Positions 40,028 through 48,109 are shown, counted from the first letter of the stretch. The stretch: DNA of 51,329 nt from DASYGT01 sp035999365 (GCA_035999365.1 DASYGT010000041.1:1-51329), one strand, 5' to 3'. Notes: generated from the letters alone by a model not told the origin. Made by a program: numbers and translations.

Positions 40028-41464
40028 GTGACGTCCGCACCCGCCACGGCACCCGCCCCGGCCCCCGCCCCGCTGCCGCCACCAAGTCGCAGCGACGCGA
40101 CGGTGAGCAGGGCAAGCGCGGCAATCGGCGGCGCTTGGGGCCGGTATGCCGCGGCAGGCCGCTGGTGGACGCCGCTGCGCATCGTGCTGGCGATGACCTG
40201 CTTCACGTTGTTGCTGGGCTTTGCAGAGAAGTCGCCGTGCACGTCGGCCATCTGGGTTCACGACAAGCAGTACACGCACGCCTGCTACTCCGACATCGTG
40301 CCGTTGTGGGGCGACGAGCGGCTGGACACCGGCGCCGTGCCCTATCGCGACACTGCTGTCGAGTACCCCGTCCTGACCGGCGCCTTCATGCTCGTCACCG
40401 CCGATCTGACCCGTGGTGTGCATGCCCTCGACACGCACTGGCACGAGGTGATCATCTTCGGCGCGCTCACGGCGCTGCTGTTGAGCTTGTGCGCGCTCGT
40501 CACGGCGGCTGCGACGGCGCAGACCGCGGGGCGCCGCCCCTACGACGCGGCGCTCTTCGCACTCTCCCCGCTCCTGATCTTCCACGCCTTCACCAACTGG
40601 GACCTGCTCGCGATGGCACTCACCAGCAGCGCGCTCTGGGCGTGGTCACGGCGAAAACCGGTACTGGCCGGCGCGCTCATCGGTCTCGGCACCGCGGCGA
40701 AGCTCTACCCGATCCTCCTGCTCGTCCCGATCGCCACGCTGGCGCTGCGCACGCGTCGCTATGCCCCGGCGATCTGGTGCATCGTGTCCGGCGCCGCGGT
40801 GTGGACCATGGTCAACGTTCCCATCGCCCTCGCCTACTACTCCGGCTGGTCGCGCTTCTACACGTTCAGCATCGACCGACCCGCCGAGCGCAGCACGGTG
40901 TGGGCGATGGCCCGCACCCTGACCTCGGGCAGCGTCCGCTCGACCGATGCGCCGTTCTGGAAGCCGCCGGGTGCGGCAGTGGCGTTCATCCTCATCGGCG
41001 CCCTGATCGCGTTGGTCTGGCTGGGGTTGCGCGCCCCGGTGAAGCCGCGGCTGGCTCAGCTGGCGTTCCTGGCCGTCCTGGCATTCCTCCTGACGACGAA
41101 GGTGTGGAGTCCGCAGTACTCGCTGTGGCTGGTGCCGCTCCTCGCCCTCGCACGTCCGCGGTGGCGGCTGGCGCTGCTCTGGCAGTTCACCGAGATTGCG
41201 GTGTGGATCATGACGCTCATCCTGCTGCTCGGTTTCGATCCGGGGCAGCAGGCACACGGCATCGCCTACGGCTGGTTGATGCTCGTCCTCGTGGCACGAG
41301 ACACGCTGCTGTTGATCATCGCCGGCCTGATCATCCGCGAGATGTGGCACCCCGAGCTGGACGTCGTCCGAGCCGGCGGAGTCGACGATCCGAGCGGCGG
41401 ATGTTTCGACGGTGCCGAGGACTACCCGTCGAGTAGTGATCGCCAGCTGGTCGACGTCGCCTAG
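40028..41464 (+). CDS. GT87/DUF2029-type membrane protein (putative polyprenyl-phosphate mannosyltransferase-like)
   Basis: 478 residues. A Pro/Ala-rich start is followed by about nine or ten hydrophobic segments. The first outer loop has CTSAIWVHDKQYTHACYSDI, with acidic residues in DTAVEYPVLTGAFM as expected of GT-C enzymes; later segments include ALIGLGTAAKLYPILLLVPI (the GAAxKxxP motif) and LTTKVWSPQYSLWLVPLLAL (WSPQY). GT87 enzymes mannosylate lipoglycans from polyprenyl phosphate sugar. The homologous position in mycobacteria is Rv0051, downstream of ponA1. The exact donor and acceptor are unknown. It converges with endonuclease IV. Confidence 0.87.
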   Translation: MTSAPATAPAPAPAPLPPPSRSDATVSRASAAIGGAWGRYAAAGRWWTPLRIVLAMTCFTLLLGFAEKSPCTSAIWVHDKQYTHACYSDIVPLWGDERLDTGAVPYRDTAVEYPVLTGAFMLVTADLTRGVHALDTHWHEVIIFGALTALLLSLCALVTAAATAQTAGRRPYDAALFALSPLLIFHAFTNWDLLAMALTSSALWAWSRRKPVLAGALIGLGTAAKLYPILLLVPIATLALRTRRYAPAIWCIVSGAAVWTMVNVPIALAYYSGWSRFYTFSIDRPAERSTVWAMARTLTSGSVRSTDAPFWKPPGAAVAFILIGALIALVWLGLRAPVKPRLAQLAFLAVLAFLLTTKVWSPQYSLWLVPLLALARPRWRLALLWQFTEIAVWIMTLILLLGFDPGQQAHGIAYGWLMLVLVARDTLLLIIAGLIIREMWHPELDVVRAGGVDDPSGGCFDGAEDYPSSSDRQLVDVA

Positions 41465-41473
41465 CGGGCGCGC

Positions 41474-42253
41474 TCAGGCGTTGGTCGCCTTGCGCAGGTA
41501 CGCGATGTCGGCGGCCTGACCCTCGACGCCGCCCGGGGTTTCGACGATCACGTCCGATCCCGCGGCCCGGCAGACGTCGGCGATTGCCCCCGGATCGATC
41601 TCGCCGCTGCCGAGGTTCGCGTGCCGATCGGCCCCGGAGTCGAACGCGTCACGGCTGTCGTTCGCGTGCACGAGGTCGATGCGTCCGGTGATCGCGCGCA
41701 CCCGTTCGACGATGCCGTCGAGATCCTCACCGCCGGCGTGGGCGTGACAGGTGTCGAGGCAGAACCCGACGCCGAACTCGCCGACGGCGTCCCAGAGCCG
41801 CGCCAGCCGGTCGAAGCGGCGCGCCATCGCGTTATCACCGCCTGCGGTGTTCTCGATCAGCACGGGGAGGGCGAAACCACCGTCGTTGGCGGCGTAGGCG
41901 AATGTCTTGCGCCAGTTGTCGAATCCGACAGCGGGATCGTCGTCGGCGCCGAGATGCCCGCCGTGCACGATGATCGCCTTCGCGCCGATCGCGGCAGCAC
42001 CCGTCGCATGCTGGGCAAGGAGCTTGCGGCTCGGTACCCGGATGCGGTTGTTCGTGGTGGCCACATTGATCCGGTAGGGGGCATGGATGTAGATCGCCAG
42101 ACCGCTCGCCTGCAGAGCCTCGGCCTGGGGATGGGGGTCGGGTGCCTTCCAGGCCTGCGGATCGGTCAGGAAGAACTGGACTGCCTGCGCGTCTGCGGCC
42201 TTCGCCCAGGTGAGCGGGTCGTCGGACTTCACATGCGCTCCGATAAGGCCCAT
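41474..42253 (-). CDS. nfo: Endonuclease IV (AP endonuclease, deoxyribonuclease IV)
   Basis: 259 residues. TIM-barrel Zn enzyme cutting 5' to abasic sites in base-excision repair. Metal-site segments: GAHVKSDDP, YIHAPYRINVAT, VHGGHLGADD, LIENTAGGDN, CLDTCHAHAGGEDLD, VHANDSRDAFDSGADRHANLG and VETPG. Slightly shorter than the E. coli enzyme, as usual for actinobacterial forms. TAGGGT (42260-42265) lies exactly 6 nt before the ATG on the minus strand, so a leaderless transcript is likely. It diverges from the surface-protein gene. Confidence 0.93.
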   Translation of the reverse strand: MGLIGAHVKSDDPLTWAKAADAQAVQFFLTDPQAWKAPDPHPQAEALQASGLAIYIHAPYRINVATTNNRIRVPSRKLLAQHATGAAAIGAKAIIVHGGHLGADDDPAVGFDNWRKTFAYAANDGGFALPVLIENTAGGDNAMARRFDRLARLWDAVGEFGVGFCLDTCHAHAGGEDLDGIVERVRAITGRIDLVHANDSRDAFDSGADRHANLGSGEIDPGAIADVCRAAGSDVIVETPGGVEGQAADIAYLRKATNA

Positions 42254-42259
42254 AGGAGC

Positions 42260-42265
42260 ACCCTA
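42260..42265 (-). promoter_or_regulatory. -10 element of a probable leaderless nfo promoter
   Basis: TAGGGT on the minus strand, exactly 6 nt before the nfo ATG at 42253; the 6-nt gap (GCTCCT) contains no ribosome site. Identical in sequence and spacing to the purD element at 2264-2269. Confidence 0.45.
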
Positions 42266-42395
42266 CGTCCGCGCTGTGACACCCTGGTCTGGCGTTCTGA
42301 AGCGCCGTAACCCACACTGGTGTGAGTCGTTAGTTAGGTTGTCGGGCGTAAAGCCCGCGTCAGGTGGCTGTCCGTTGGGGTTCCAGGGAGATCGA

Positions 42396-43520
42396 ATGCG
42401 CGCTCGGCACACCGGACGTCCCGTATCGCGTGGGCGTCTGCGCTGGGTCGCCACCGCACTCGGTGCGGCTGTCGCGGGTGTGGCGATCTTCGCGACGACC
42501 ACGCCTGCCCACGCCTCGGCAACGACGACCGATGCTCAGCTGTCCCTGTCCGGGGTCGCTACCAAATCCAGCGTTCTCGGCGGCAGCCTGATCGGCATCC
42601 ACCCTGGTGACACCGTCGACTTCATGTCGTCCGGGCTCCCAACGGCAGGGCTGGACAACATTCCCGCACTCGGCAGCCTGGTGCAGAACCTGCTCAGCCC
42701 GCTGCTGGGGCAATTCCAGGTCGTGCTGCACACCGGGGCGAACTTCCCGGGCGGTGCACGCAACGTCACCCTCGGCGGCCCGACGAGCGGCCCGTGCAAG
42801 GGCGCGAAGGATCTCGCGATCACCTTCCCGTCGATCGGCACCTACAACTTCACGTGGAACGTCCAGTACGTCCTTCCGGGGCTGCTGGGCTGCGCTACCA
42901 ACGGCCTCAGCAACTCCGACCTCAATCTGCTCAAGGGTGCCGGAGTTGCACTGAACGCCTCAGAGCAGTGGGTCGGCCAGGTCGTCGCAGCGAACGACCC
43001 GCCCAAGGGCGGGATCGGGCTGCAGCTACCCGGCATCAAGATCGCACCCAGCCTGCCCGTCGTCGGCCAGCTCCCGACGCTCGGCGTCACGCTGCCGGTC
43101 GTCCAGCTGCCCGTGACGCTGCCGACGCTGCCCGGCCTTCCCGGCGGTGGGGGCGCGGGCGGCGGCAACGGCGGCGGCGGAAGCGGTGGCGGGGGTCTCG
43201 GCGGTGGCGGCGGCGGCTTGTGCGTTCCCTGCGTCGTCATGACCAACCCCGGTGGTGGCGGGGCACCCGCGCCGGACGCGAACTCGGTGACCCAGATCGG
43301 CCGCGGGTTGACTGACCCGGGCCCCGTCAGCGGGTCAGACGCGAGCTCCTCCGGCGGTCCCCACGCGGCCCCGGCGCCGAAGACGAGCAAGCACGTCGAC
43401 CTCGCGGCGAACAAGGCCCCGGCCGCGCAGATGCCGGTCATCCTCGCGATCATCGCGATCATCGCGCTGTCACTCGTCACCGCGACCTACGCCCGCCTGT
43501 TCCTGCTCCGCCGCAACTGA
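42396..43520 (+). CDS. Secreted, C-terminally anchored Gly-rich surface protein, unknown
   Basis: 374 residues from ATG 42396, preceded by AGGGAG. Signal peptide with basic start and core (WVATALGAAVAGVAIFATTT, then PAHASA). A beta-rich domain of about 170 residues follows (GIHPGDTVDFMSSGLP, GTYNFTWNVQYVLPGLLGC), then a hydrophobic leucine/proline stretch (LPGLPGGG), a poly-Gly linker (about residues 250-275), a CVPC motif and a Ser/Pro spacer. It ends in one membrane span (MPVILAIIAIIALSLVTATY) and ARLFLLRRN, so it is held in the membrane facing out; no LPXTG sortase motif. Plastocyanin-like copper binding was considered but not supported. Confidence 0.78.
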   Translation: MRARHTGRPVSRGRLRWVATALGAAVAGVAIFATTTPAHASATTTDAQLSLSGVATKSSVLGGSLIGIHPGDTVDFMSSGLPTAGLDNIPALGSLVQNLLSPLLGQFQVVLHTGANFPGGARNVTLGGPTSGPCKGAKDLAITFPSIGTYNFTWNVQYVLPGLLGCATNGLSNSDLNLLKGAGVALNASEQWVGQVVAANDPPKGGIGLQLPGIKIAPSLPVVGQLPTLGVTLPVVQLPVTLPTLPGLPGGGGAGGGNGGGGSGGGGLGGGGGGLCVPCVVMTNPGGGGAPAPDANSVTQIGRGLTDPGPVSGSDASSSGGPHAAPAPKTSKHVDLAANKAPAAQMPVILAIIAIIALSLVTATYARLFLLRRN

Positions 43521-43576
43521 ACCTCTCGCGCCCAGGCGGCGCGCCCGCGGCAGAACCCGGCGCCGAAATCGTCCGG

Positions 43577-43691
43577 TAGACTGCCAATGGCTCGCCTTGA
43601 TGGCGGGTCACAGTTGTGACGGTGCGTGTTCGCACCCACCTCCTGCCGCGGAAAGCCCGCGGCCGACCAGTCCACAGGAGGACTTTGCTCG
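43577..43691 (+). promoter_or_regulatory. rpsF promoter and structured leader (possible S6:S18 leader)
   Basis: TAGACT (43577-43582) is a -10 candidate, giving a leader of about 100 nt. It holds GTCACA-GT-TGTGAC (43607-43620), the hairpin GGTGCG-TGTT-CGCACC (43621-43636), CCGCGG-AAAGC-CCGCGG (43646-43662) and AGTCC/GGACT (43669-43684) that partly sequesters the AGGAGG ribosome site. rpsF leaders in many bacteria are bound by S6:S18; the CCG next to the third stem is compatible, but the fit to the known motif is not proven. Confidence 0.35.
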
Positions 43692-43994
43692 ATGAGCACA
43701 CCCCTGCGTCATTACGAAGTCATGGTGATCCTCGATCCGAACCTCGAGGAGCGCACCATCGCCCCGTCCCTCGACGCCTTCCTCAACGTCGTCAAGAAGG
43801 ACGGCGGCACGGTCGAGAAGGTCGACATCTGGGGCAAGCGCCGCCTCGCGTACGAGATCAACAAGCACTCCGAGGGCATTTACGCGGTGATCGACCTACA
43901 GGCCGGCCCCGCCTCGGTTCTCGAACTCGATCGCCAGCTCAACCTCAACGAATCGGTGCTGCGGACCAAGGTCCTGCGCCCGGACCAGCGGTAG
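43692..43994 (+). CDS. rpsF: 30S ribosomal protein S6
   Basis: 100 residues from ATG 43692 (MSTPLRHYEVMVILDPNLEE). Small-subunit platform protein that pairs with S18, encoded two genes on. Conserved YEVMVILDP, GKRRLAYEINKHSEGIYAVI and the C-terminal LRTKVLRP. The AGGAGG ribosome site lies 10 nt upstream. Runs with ssb, rpsR and rplI as in most bacteria. Confidence 0.97.
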   Translation: MSTPLRHYEVMVILDPNLEERTIAPSLDAFLNVVKKDGGTVEKVDIWGKRRLAYEINKHSEGIYAVIDLQAGPASVLELDRQLNLNESVLRTKVLRPDQR

Positions 43995-44001
43995 GCGCGC
44001 C

Positions 44002-44496
44002 ATGGCAGGGGAAACGATCATCACTGTCGTCGGCAACCTGACGGCCGATCCTGAACTGCGCTTCACGCCGTCCGGCGCGGCCGTGGCGTCATTCACGATC
44101 GCCTCGACACCCCGCACGTTCGACCGCAACACGAACGAGTGGAAGGACGGCGAGGCGCTGTTCCTGCGCTGTTCGATCTGGCGTCAGGCCGCCGAGAACG
44201 CCGCCGAGTCCCTCACCCGCGGCATGCGGGTGATCGCTCAGGGGCGGCTCAAGCAGCGCAGCTACGAGACGCGTGAGGGCGAGAAGCGCACCGTCATCGA
44301 GCTTGATGTCGACGAGGTCGGGCCGTCGCTGAAGTACGCGTCAGCGAAGGTGAACCGCACCCAGCGGGGCTCTTCGAGCGGCGGCGGGTTCGGGGCCTCG
44401 GGCTCGGACAGCGCCACCACCGACGATCCCTGGGGTTCGGCCGCACCGGCCGGCGGTGCCCCCACGACCGGCTTCGCCGAGGAGCCCCCGTTCTAG
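44002..44496 (+). CDS. ssb: Single-stranded DNA-binding protein
   Basis: 164 residues. The OB-fold core is TIITVVGNLTADPELRFTPS, FLRCSIWRQAAENAAESLTR, GMRVIAQGRLKQRSYETREG; a Gly/Ser linker leads to the acidic tip EEPPF used to recruit repair and replication proteins. It coats single-stranded DNA in replication, recombination and repair. Seven bases after rpsF, as usual. Tail length is typical of actinobacterial SSB. Confidence 0.97.
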   Translation: MAGETIITVVGNLTADPELRFTPSGAAVASFTIASTPRTFDRNTNEWKDGEALFLRCSIWRQAAENAAESLTRGMRVIAQGRLKQRSYETREGEKRTVIELDVDEVGPSLKYASAKVNRTQRGSSSGGGFGASGSDSATTDDPWGSAAPAGGAPTTGFAEEPPF

Positions 44497-44517
44497 ATCC
44501 GAGCCATCCACGCATTG

Positions 44518-44565
44518 CGATCGTGAGACACCCGCGACACCGTCGCGACGCATAGATCACGATCG
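44518..44565. promoter_or_regulatory. Compound hairpin between ssb and rpsR
   Basis: Outer arms CGATCGTGA (44518-44526) / TCACGATCG (44557-44565) enclose a perfect inner hairpin CGCGAC-ACC-GTCGCG (44533-44547). It occupies half of the 101-bp ssb-rpsR gap. It could be an attenuator/terminator that sets the S18/L9 level relative to SSB, or a protein-binding leader. No U tract. Confidence 0.45.
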
Positions 44566-44597
44566 TCCACACACAGACACGATCACGGAGTGCACAG

Positions 44598-44834
44598 ATG
44601 CCCAAGCCACCGATTCGCAAGCCGAAGAAGAAGGCGAATCCCCTTCTCGCGGCGAAGATCGACTACATCGACTACAAGGACACCAACCTGCTGCGGAAGT
44701 TCATCTCCGACCGCGGCAAGATCCGCGCCCGCCGAGTCACCGGCGTCAGCTCGCAGCAGCAGCGTCAGATCGCCAAGGCGATCAAGAACGCCCGCGAGAT
44801 GGCTCTGCTGCCCTACACCTCGACCGCACGCTGA
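44598..44834 (+). CDS. rpsR: 30S ribosomal protein S18
   Basis: 78 residues. IDYKDTNLLRKFISDRGKIR, RRVTGVSSQQQRQIAKAIKN and the end AREMALLPYT are the S18 core. The N-terminus has no Cys, so this is the zinc-independent (C-minus) form; some actinobacteria keep a second zinc-binding copy elsewhere. It forms a heterodimer with S6. CACGGAG precedes the ATG. Confidence 0.96.
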   Translation: MPKPPIRKPKKKANPLLAAKIDYIDYKDTNLLRKFISDRGKIRARRVTGVSSQQQRQIAKAIKNAREMALLPYTSTAR

Positions 44835-44848
44835 ACGGGGGGCACATC

Positions 44849-45295
44849 GTGAAGCTCATCCTCACCCGCGAGGTCGCGGGCCTCGGCCTGGCCGGTGACG
44901 TCGTCGAGGTGGCCGACGGTTACGGCCGCAACTTCCTCGTGCCGCGCGGCGCGGCGATCACCTGGTCCAAAGGCGCCGAGAAGCAGATCGGACAGATCAG
45001 GCGGGCCCGCGACGCCCGCGAGATCCGCGACCTGGGGCACGCCCGCGAGATCAAGGCCGACCTGGAGAAGCTCAGCGTCACGTTCGGTGCCCGGGCCGGA
45101 GAGGGCGGCAAGCTCTTCGGATCGGTGACCACAGGGGACATCGCGGCAGCCGTGAAGGACGCCGGCGGCCCGCTGCTGGACCGCAAGCGCATCCAGCTGC
45201 CCGGACACATCAAGACACTGGGCACGCACGACGTCACCGTCGACCTCCACCCGGACGTCGTCGCGACGGTTCCGGTCACCGTCACCGCCCTGTAG
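44849..45295 (+). CDS. rplI: 50S ribosomal protein L9
   Basis: 148 residues from GTG 44849 (VKLILTREVAGLGLAGDVVE). The N-domain has VADGYGRNFLVPRGAA, then the long connecting helix (about 40-80) and the C-domain GEGGKLFGSVTTGDIAAAVK, HDVTVDLHPDVVATVPVTV. The start is 14 bp after rpsR. A hairpin terminator follows the stop. Confidence 0.96.
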   Translation: MKLILTREVAGLGLAGDVVEVADGYGRNFLVPRGAAITWSKGAEKQIGQIRRARDAREIRDLGHAREIKADLEKLSVTFGARAGEGGKLFGSVTTGDIAAAVKDAGGPLLDRKRIQLPGHIKTLGTHDVTVDLHPDVVATVPVTVTAL

Positions 45296-45312
45296 CGCAT
45301 TCCGCGCACGCC

Positions 45313-45347
45313 AGCCGGCGGGTGTCCCCTGTGGATGCCCGCCGGCT
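45313..45347 (+). terminator. Terminator after rplI
   Basis: 10-bp stem AGCCGGCGGG (45313-45322) / CCCGCCGGCT (45338-45347) with a 15-nt loop, 17 bp after the rplI stop. It closes the rpsF-ssb-rpsR-rplI unit. Confidence 0.75.
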
Positions 45348-45723
45348 CGTTGCGTTCGTGCCACGGAACAGTCGACGGCGCGACATCTGGAATTAACCTT
45401 CGAACTTTCTTTCCTCCACAGGCAGTGGACGACGCAGCCCCGATGACCCGGGGGGTGCAGGCACGTCTGCAAAGATATCCACACCCGTATCCACCGGTCG
45501 TCTACAGCGCTGAGGGCGATACCCACAGGGTTCTCCACGGGTGTGTGCACAGGGCGAATTGCCCTCTACGGGTCCGCGGTCCTAGCGTCCTACCCAGCCG
45601 AGAATCAGAGCCTTCTGCGGTTCGAACCTGAGGAAGATTTCAGGATCGAACCGAATTGTCGTGCCCTCGCGAGTTACTCGGTCCGTGTACGAGTTGGCAC
45701 AAGACCGGGGAGGGTCTGCGACG
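45348..45723. other. Noncoding region before dnaB with a cluster of DnaA-box-like nonamers
   Basis: 376 bp without a convincing gene. Compared with TTATCCACA it holds ATATCCACA (45475-45483, 8 of 9) and 7-of-9 matches at 45412-45420, 45487-45495, 45519-45527 and 45531-45539, all in the same orientation. An AT-richer patch (AATTAACCTTCGAACTTTCT, about 45391-45410) lies just to the left. GGGGAGGG precedes the dnaB GTG. Confidence 0.5.
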
Positions 45724-47103
45724 GTGACGCTGGCTGACGAGACCCGGGTCGCTGGGGGCCCGGCCGAGTTCGACCGCACGCCGCCGCAGGCGATCGAAGC
45801 AGAGCAGTCCGTGCTCGGCGCCATGATGCTGTCGAAGGACGCGATCGCCGATGTCGTCGAACTGGTGCGGCCCGGCGACTTCTACCGCCCCGCGCACCAG
45901 CTCATCTACGACGCTGTGCTCGATCTGTACGGCCGAGGCGAGCCGGCGGACGCCGTTACCGTCTCAGCCGAGCTCACCCGCTCCGGGCAGCTCGTCCGGG
46001 CAGGCGGGGCGCCCTATCTGCACACGCTGATCAGCCTGGTGCCGACGGCGGCGAACGCCGGCTACTACGCGCAGATCGTCGCCGAGCGCGCCACGCTGCG
46101 CCGGCTGGTCACAGCGGGCACCCGCATCGTGCAGATGGGTTACGACACGGCCTCGGGGGGCGCCAACATCGTCGGGAGCGTCGACGACGTCGTCGACCGG
46201 GCGCAGGTGGAGATCTACGACGTCACCGAACGACGGACCAGTGAGGACTTCGTCCACATCGAGACGCTGCTGCAGAGCACACTCGACGAGATCGAGACGA
46301 TTTCGGCCAGCGGTGGCGTGGGCACCGGCATCCCTACCGGCTTCCATCAGCTGGACGAGATCACGAACGGGCTGCACCCCGGCCAGATGATCACCGTCGC
46401 GGGGCGGCCCGGTAGCGGCAAGTCAACTCTCGCGCTGGATTTCGCCCGCTCAGCGGCCGTCAAGAACGGCAAGCCGACAGTCATCTTCTCCCTCGAGATG
46501 GGCAAGCTCGAGATCATGATGCGGCTGTTCTCGGCCGAGGCCGGGGTGGCCCTGCAGAACATGCGCTCGGGGCACATGAGCGATCAGGACTGGGCACGGC
46601 TCGCCCGGCGCGCCAGCGAGCTGTCCGAGGCGCCGCTGTTCATCGACGACTCCCCCAACCTCACGATGATGGAGATCCGTGCCAAGGCCCGCCGGTTGCG
46701 CCAGCGGCACGACGTCCAGCTCATCGTCATCGACTACCTGCAGCTGATGACGAGCGGCAAGCGCGTCGAGTCACGGCAGCAGGAGGTCAGCGAGTTCTCC
46801 CGTGCGATGAAGCTGCTGGCCAAGGAATTGGACGTCCCGGTGGTCGCACTCAGCCAGCTCAACCGCGGCCCCGAACAGCGCACCGACAAGAAGCCGATGC
46901 TCGCCGATCTGCGCGAATCGGGTTCGATCGAACAGGACTCCGACATGGTGCTACTGGTGCACCGTCCGGACCTTTACGAACCGGAGACCGAGCGCGCGGG
47001 CGAGGCAGATCTGATCATCGCCAAGCACCGTAACGGCCCGACGGCCACCGTCGCAGTCGCGTTCCAGGGCCGGTACAGCCGGTTCGCGGACATGCCCACG
47101 TAG
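45724..47103 (+). CDS. dnaB: Replicative DNA helicase DnaB
   Basis: 459 residues from GTG 45724 (VTLADETRVAGGPAEFDRTP). Hexameric 5'-3' helicase of the replication fork. N-domain PPQAIEAEQSVLGAMMLSKD to about 155; RecA domain with Walker A AGRPGSGKSTLALDFARSAA, Walker B LIVIDYLQLM, and DLRESGSIEQDSDMVLLVHR near the end. No intein interrupts the P-loop, unlike in M. tuberculosis. The 45724 start has a GGGGAGGG site; earlier in-frame GTGs at 45661 and 45685 are possible. A family-2 palindrome follows 3 bp after the stop as terminator. Confidence 0.96.
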   Translation: MTLADETRVAGGPAEFDRTPPQAIEAEQSVLGAMMLSKDAIADVVELVRPGDFYRPAHQLIYDAVLDLYGRGEPADAVTVSAELTRSGQLVRAGGAPYLHTLISLVPTAANAGYYAQIVAERATLRRLVTAGTRIVQMGYDTASGGANIVGSVDDVVDRAQVEIYDVTERRTSEDFVHIETLLQSTLDEIETISASGGVGTGIPTGFHQLDEITNGLHPGQMITVAGRPGSGKSTLALDFARSAAVKNGKPTVIFSLEMGKLEIMMRLFSAEAGVALQNMRSGHMSDQDWARLARRASELSEAPLFIDDSPNLTMMEIRAKARRLRQRHDVQLIVIDYLQLMTSGKRVESRQQEVSEFSRAMKLLAKELDVPVVALSQLNRGPEQRTDKKPMLADLRESGSIEQDSDMVLLVHRPDLYEPETERAGEADLIIAKHRNGPTATVAVAFQGRYSRFADMPT

Positions 47104-47106
47104 AGC

Positions 47107-47152
47107 AATTGGGGAGAGTGTGCACCGCTGAGCGAGCACACTCTCCCCAATT
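47107..47152. repeat. Palindromic repeat, family 2, copy 2 (dnaB terminator)
   Basis: Perfect 17-bp arms AATTGGGGAGAGTGTGC (47107-47123) and GCACACTCTCCCCAATT (47136-47152) with a 12-nt loop ACCGCTGAGCGA. It lies 3 bp after the dnaB stop and 18 bp before the end of the convergent coiled-coil gene, so it can terminate both. Related to the element at 2276-2328. Confidence 0.8.
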
Positions 47153-47170
47153 CACGTGTTAGCGCAGGAT

Positions 47171-48109
47171 CTAGAAATCCTCACCATCGGACGCACCGTC
47201 GTCGATCGCGCCGCGGCCGGACGGCTCAGAGCCGATCGCCGCAGCAGTCGTACCTGACAGCGTCGCCAGCATCTGCCGGACGTTGGTCAACTGGGCGTTG
47301 ATCGAGTCCCTGCGCTGCGTGGCGGCCGCGACCTCACGTTCGGACTCGGCACGGATCCGATCGGCCCGCGCTACCGCGTCCGCGACGATCTGCTCGGACT
47401 TCGCCTCGGACTCAGCAGTGATCCGCGCCGCCTTGCGGGAGGCCTCGGCCATCTGGTGCTCGGACTCGGCACGCAGGTTCGCGACGCGCTCCTGCGCCGA
47501 ACGCAGTTCGGACTCGGCGCGCTCGGTCTGCTCCTGGAAAGCCTTCTCGGCCTTGTCGCGACGCTCGGCCAGCGTCTGCTCGAAGTCGGCAGCAGCCTTG
47601 GCAGCCTTGGCCCGCTGGTCCTCGTACAGCGCCTCGGCCTCACGACGACGTGACGTGGCCTCGCGATCAGCCTCGTCCAGCAACTGGTCGGCGTTGCGCT
47701 TGGCCTCCTCAACGATGCGGGCCGCTTCACGGTCGGCGGTGCTGCGCGTCTCGCTGGCGTAGCGGTCGGCGTCGGCACGGTTCTTGGCGTTGCTCGCCTC
47801 GAGTTCGGCGATCTTCTGCGCGGTCTCGGCCTTGGCGCTGTCGCGGATGTGCGCCGCTTCCTCGTCGGCCAGGGTCAGCATCGACACGATGCGATCACCC
47901 AGGTCGGCGTAGGTCGGGGCGGCCGGCGGCGCGATGTTCTGCTGGCGTTTGCCCGCAGCTGCCAGTTCCTCGACGCGACGGCCGAGATCGGCGGCGTCAC
48001 GGCGTGCCTTGCTCACGGCGGCCGCGAGGTCGGCAATGTACTGGTCGACGGCCCGGGGTTCGTAGCCGTTCCGCGTGGTGCGGAAGGCCGGAGTCTTCTC
48101 GTCGCTCAT
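47171..48109 (-). CDS. DivIVA-like coiled-coil protein
   Basis: 312 residues. The start FRTTRNGYEPRAVDQYIADL follows the DivIVA N-terminal pattern (F..tr.GY...VD.Y). A short linker (QQNIAPPAAPTYADLGDRI) precedes about 190 residues of near-continuous coiled coil rich in Ala, Glu, Arg and Lys, ending AATQRRDSINAQLTNVRQML and an acidic tail. DivIVA-type proteins sit at the cytoplasmic membrane or pole and organise wall growth or division. GAGAGACGC before the ATG. The C-terminal RRDSINAQLTNV resembles RRNAIAGELGNL in the upstream gene, suggesting common descent. Confidence 0.82.
   Translation of the reverse strand: MSDEKTPAFRTTRNGYEPRAVDQYIADLAAAVSKARRDAADLGRRVEELAAAGKRQQNIAPPAAPTYADLGDRIVSMLTLADEEAAHIRDSAKAETAQKIAELEASNAKNRADADRYASETRSTADREAARIVEEAKRNADQLLDEADREATSRRREAEALYEDQRAKAAKAAADFEQTLAERRDKAEKAFQEQTERAESELRSAQERVANLRAESEHQMAEASRKAARITAESEAKSEQIVADAVARADRIRAESEREVAAATQRRDSINAQLTNVRQMLATLSGTTAAAIGSEPSGRGAIDDGASDGEDF

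Noticed and set aside
42340..42356. CGGGC-GTAAA-GCCCG mini-hairpin upstream of the surface-protein gene
   Set aside because: Stem of only 5 bp; common by chance in GC-rich DNA and not near a stop codon or ribosome site.
43140..43225. G-rich tract as a possible structured DNA element
   Set aside because: It encodes a poly-Gly linker in frame; codon repetition explains it.
45661..45723. Upstream in-frame GTG starts for dnaB
   Set aside because: The extra 21 residues do not resemble DnaB and lack a ribosome site, whereas the GTG at 45724 has one. Kept only as an alternative.
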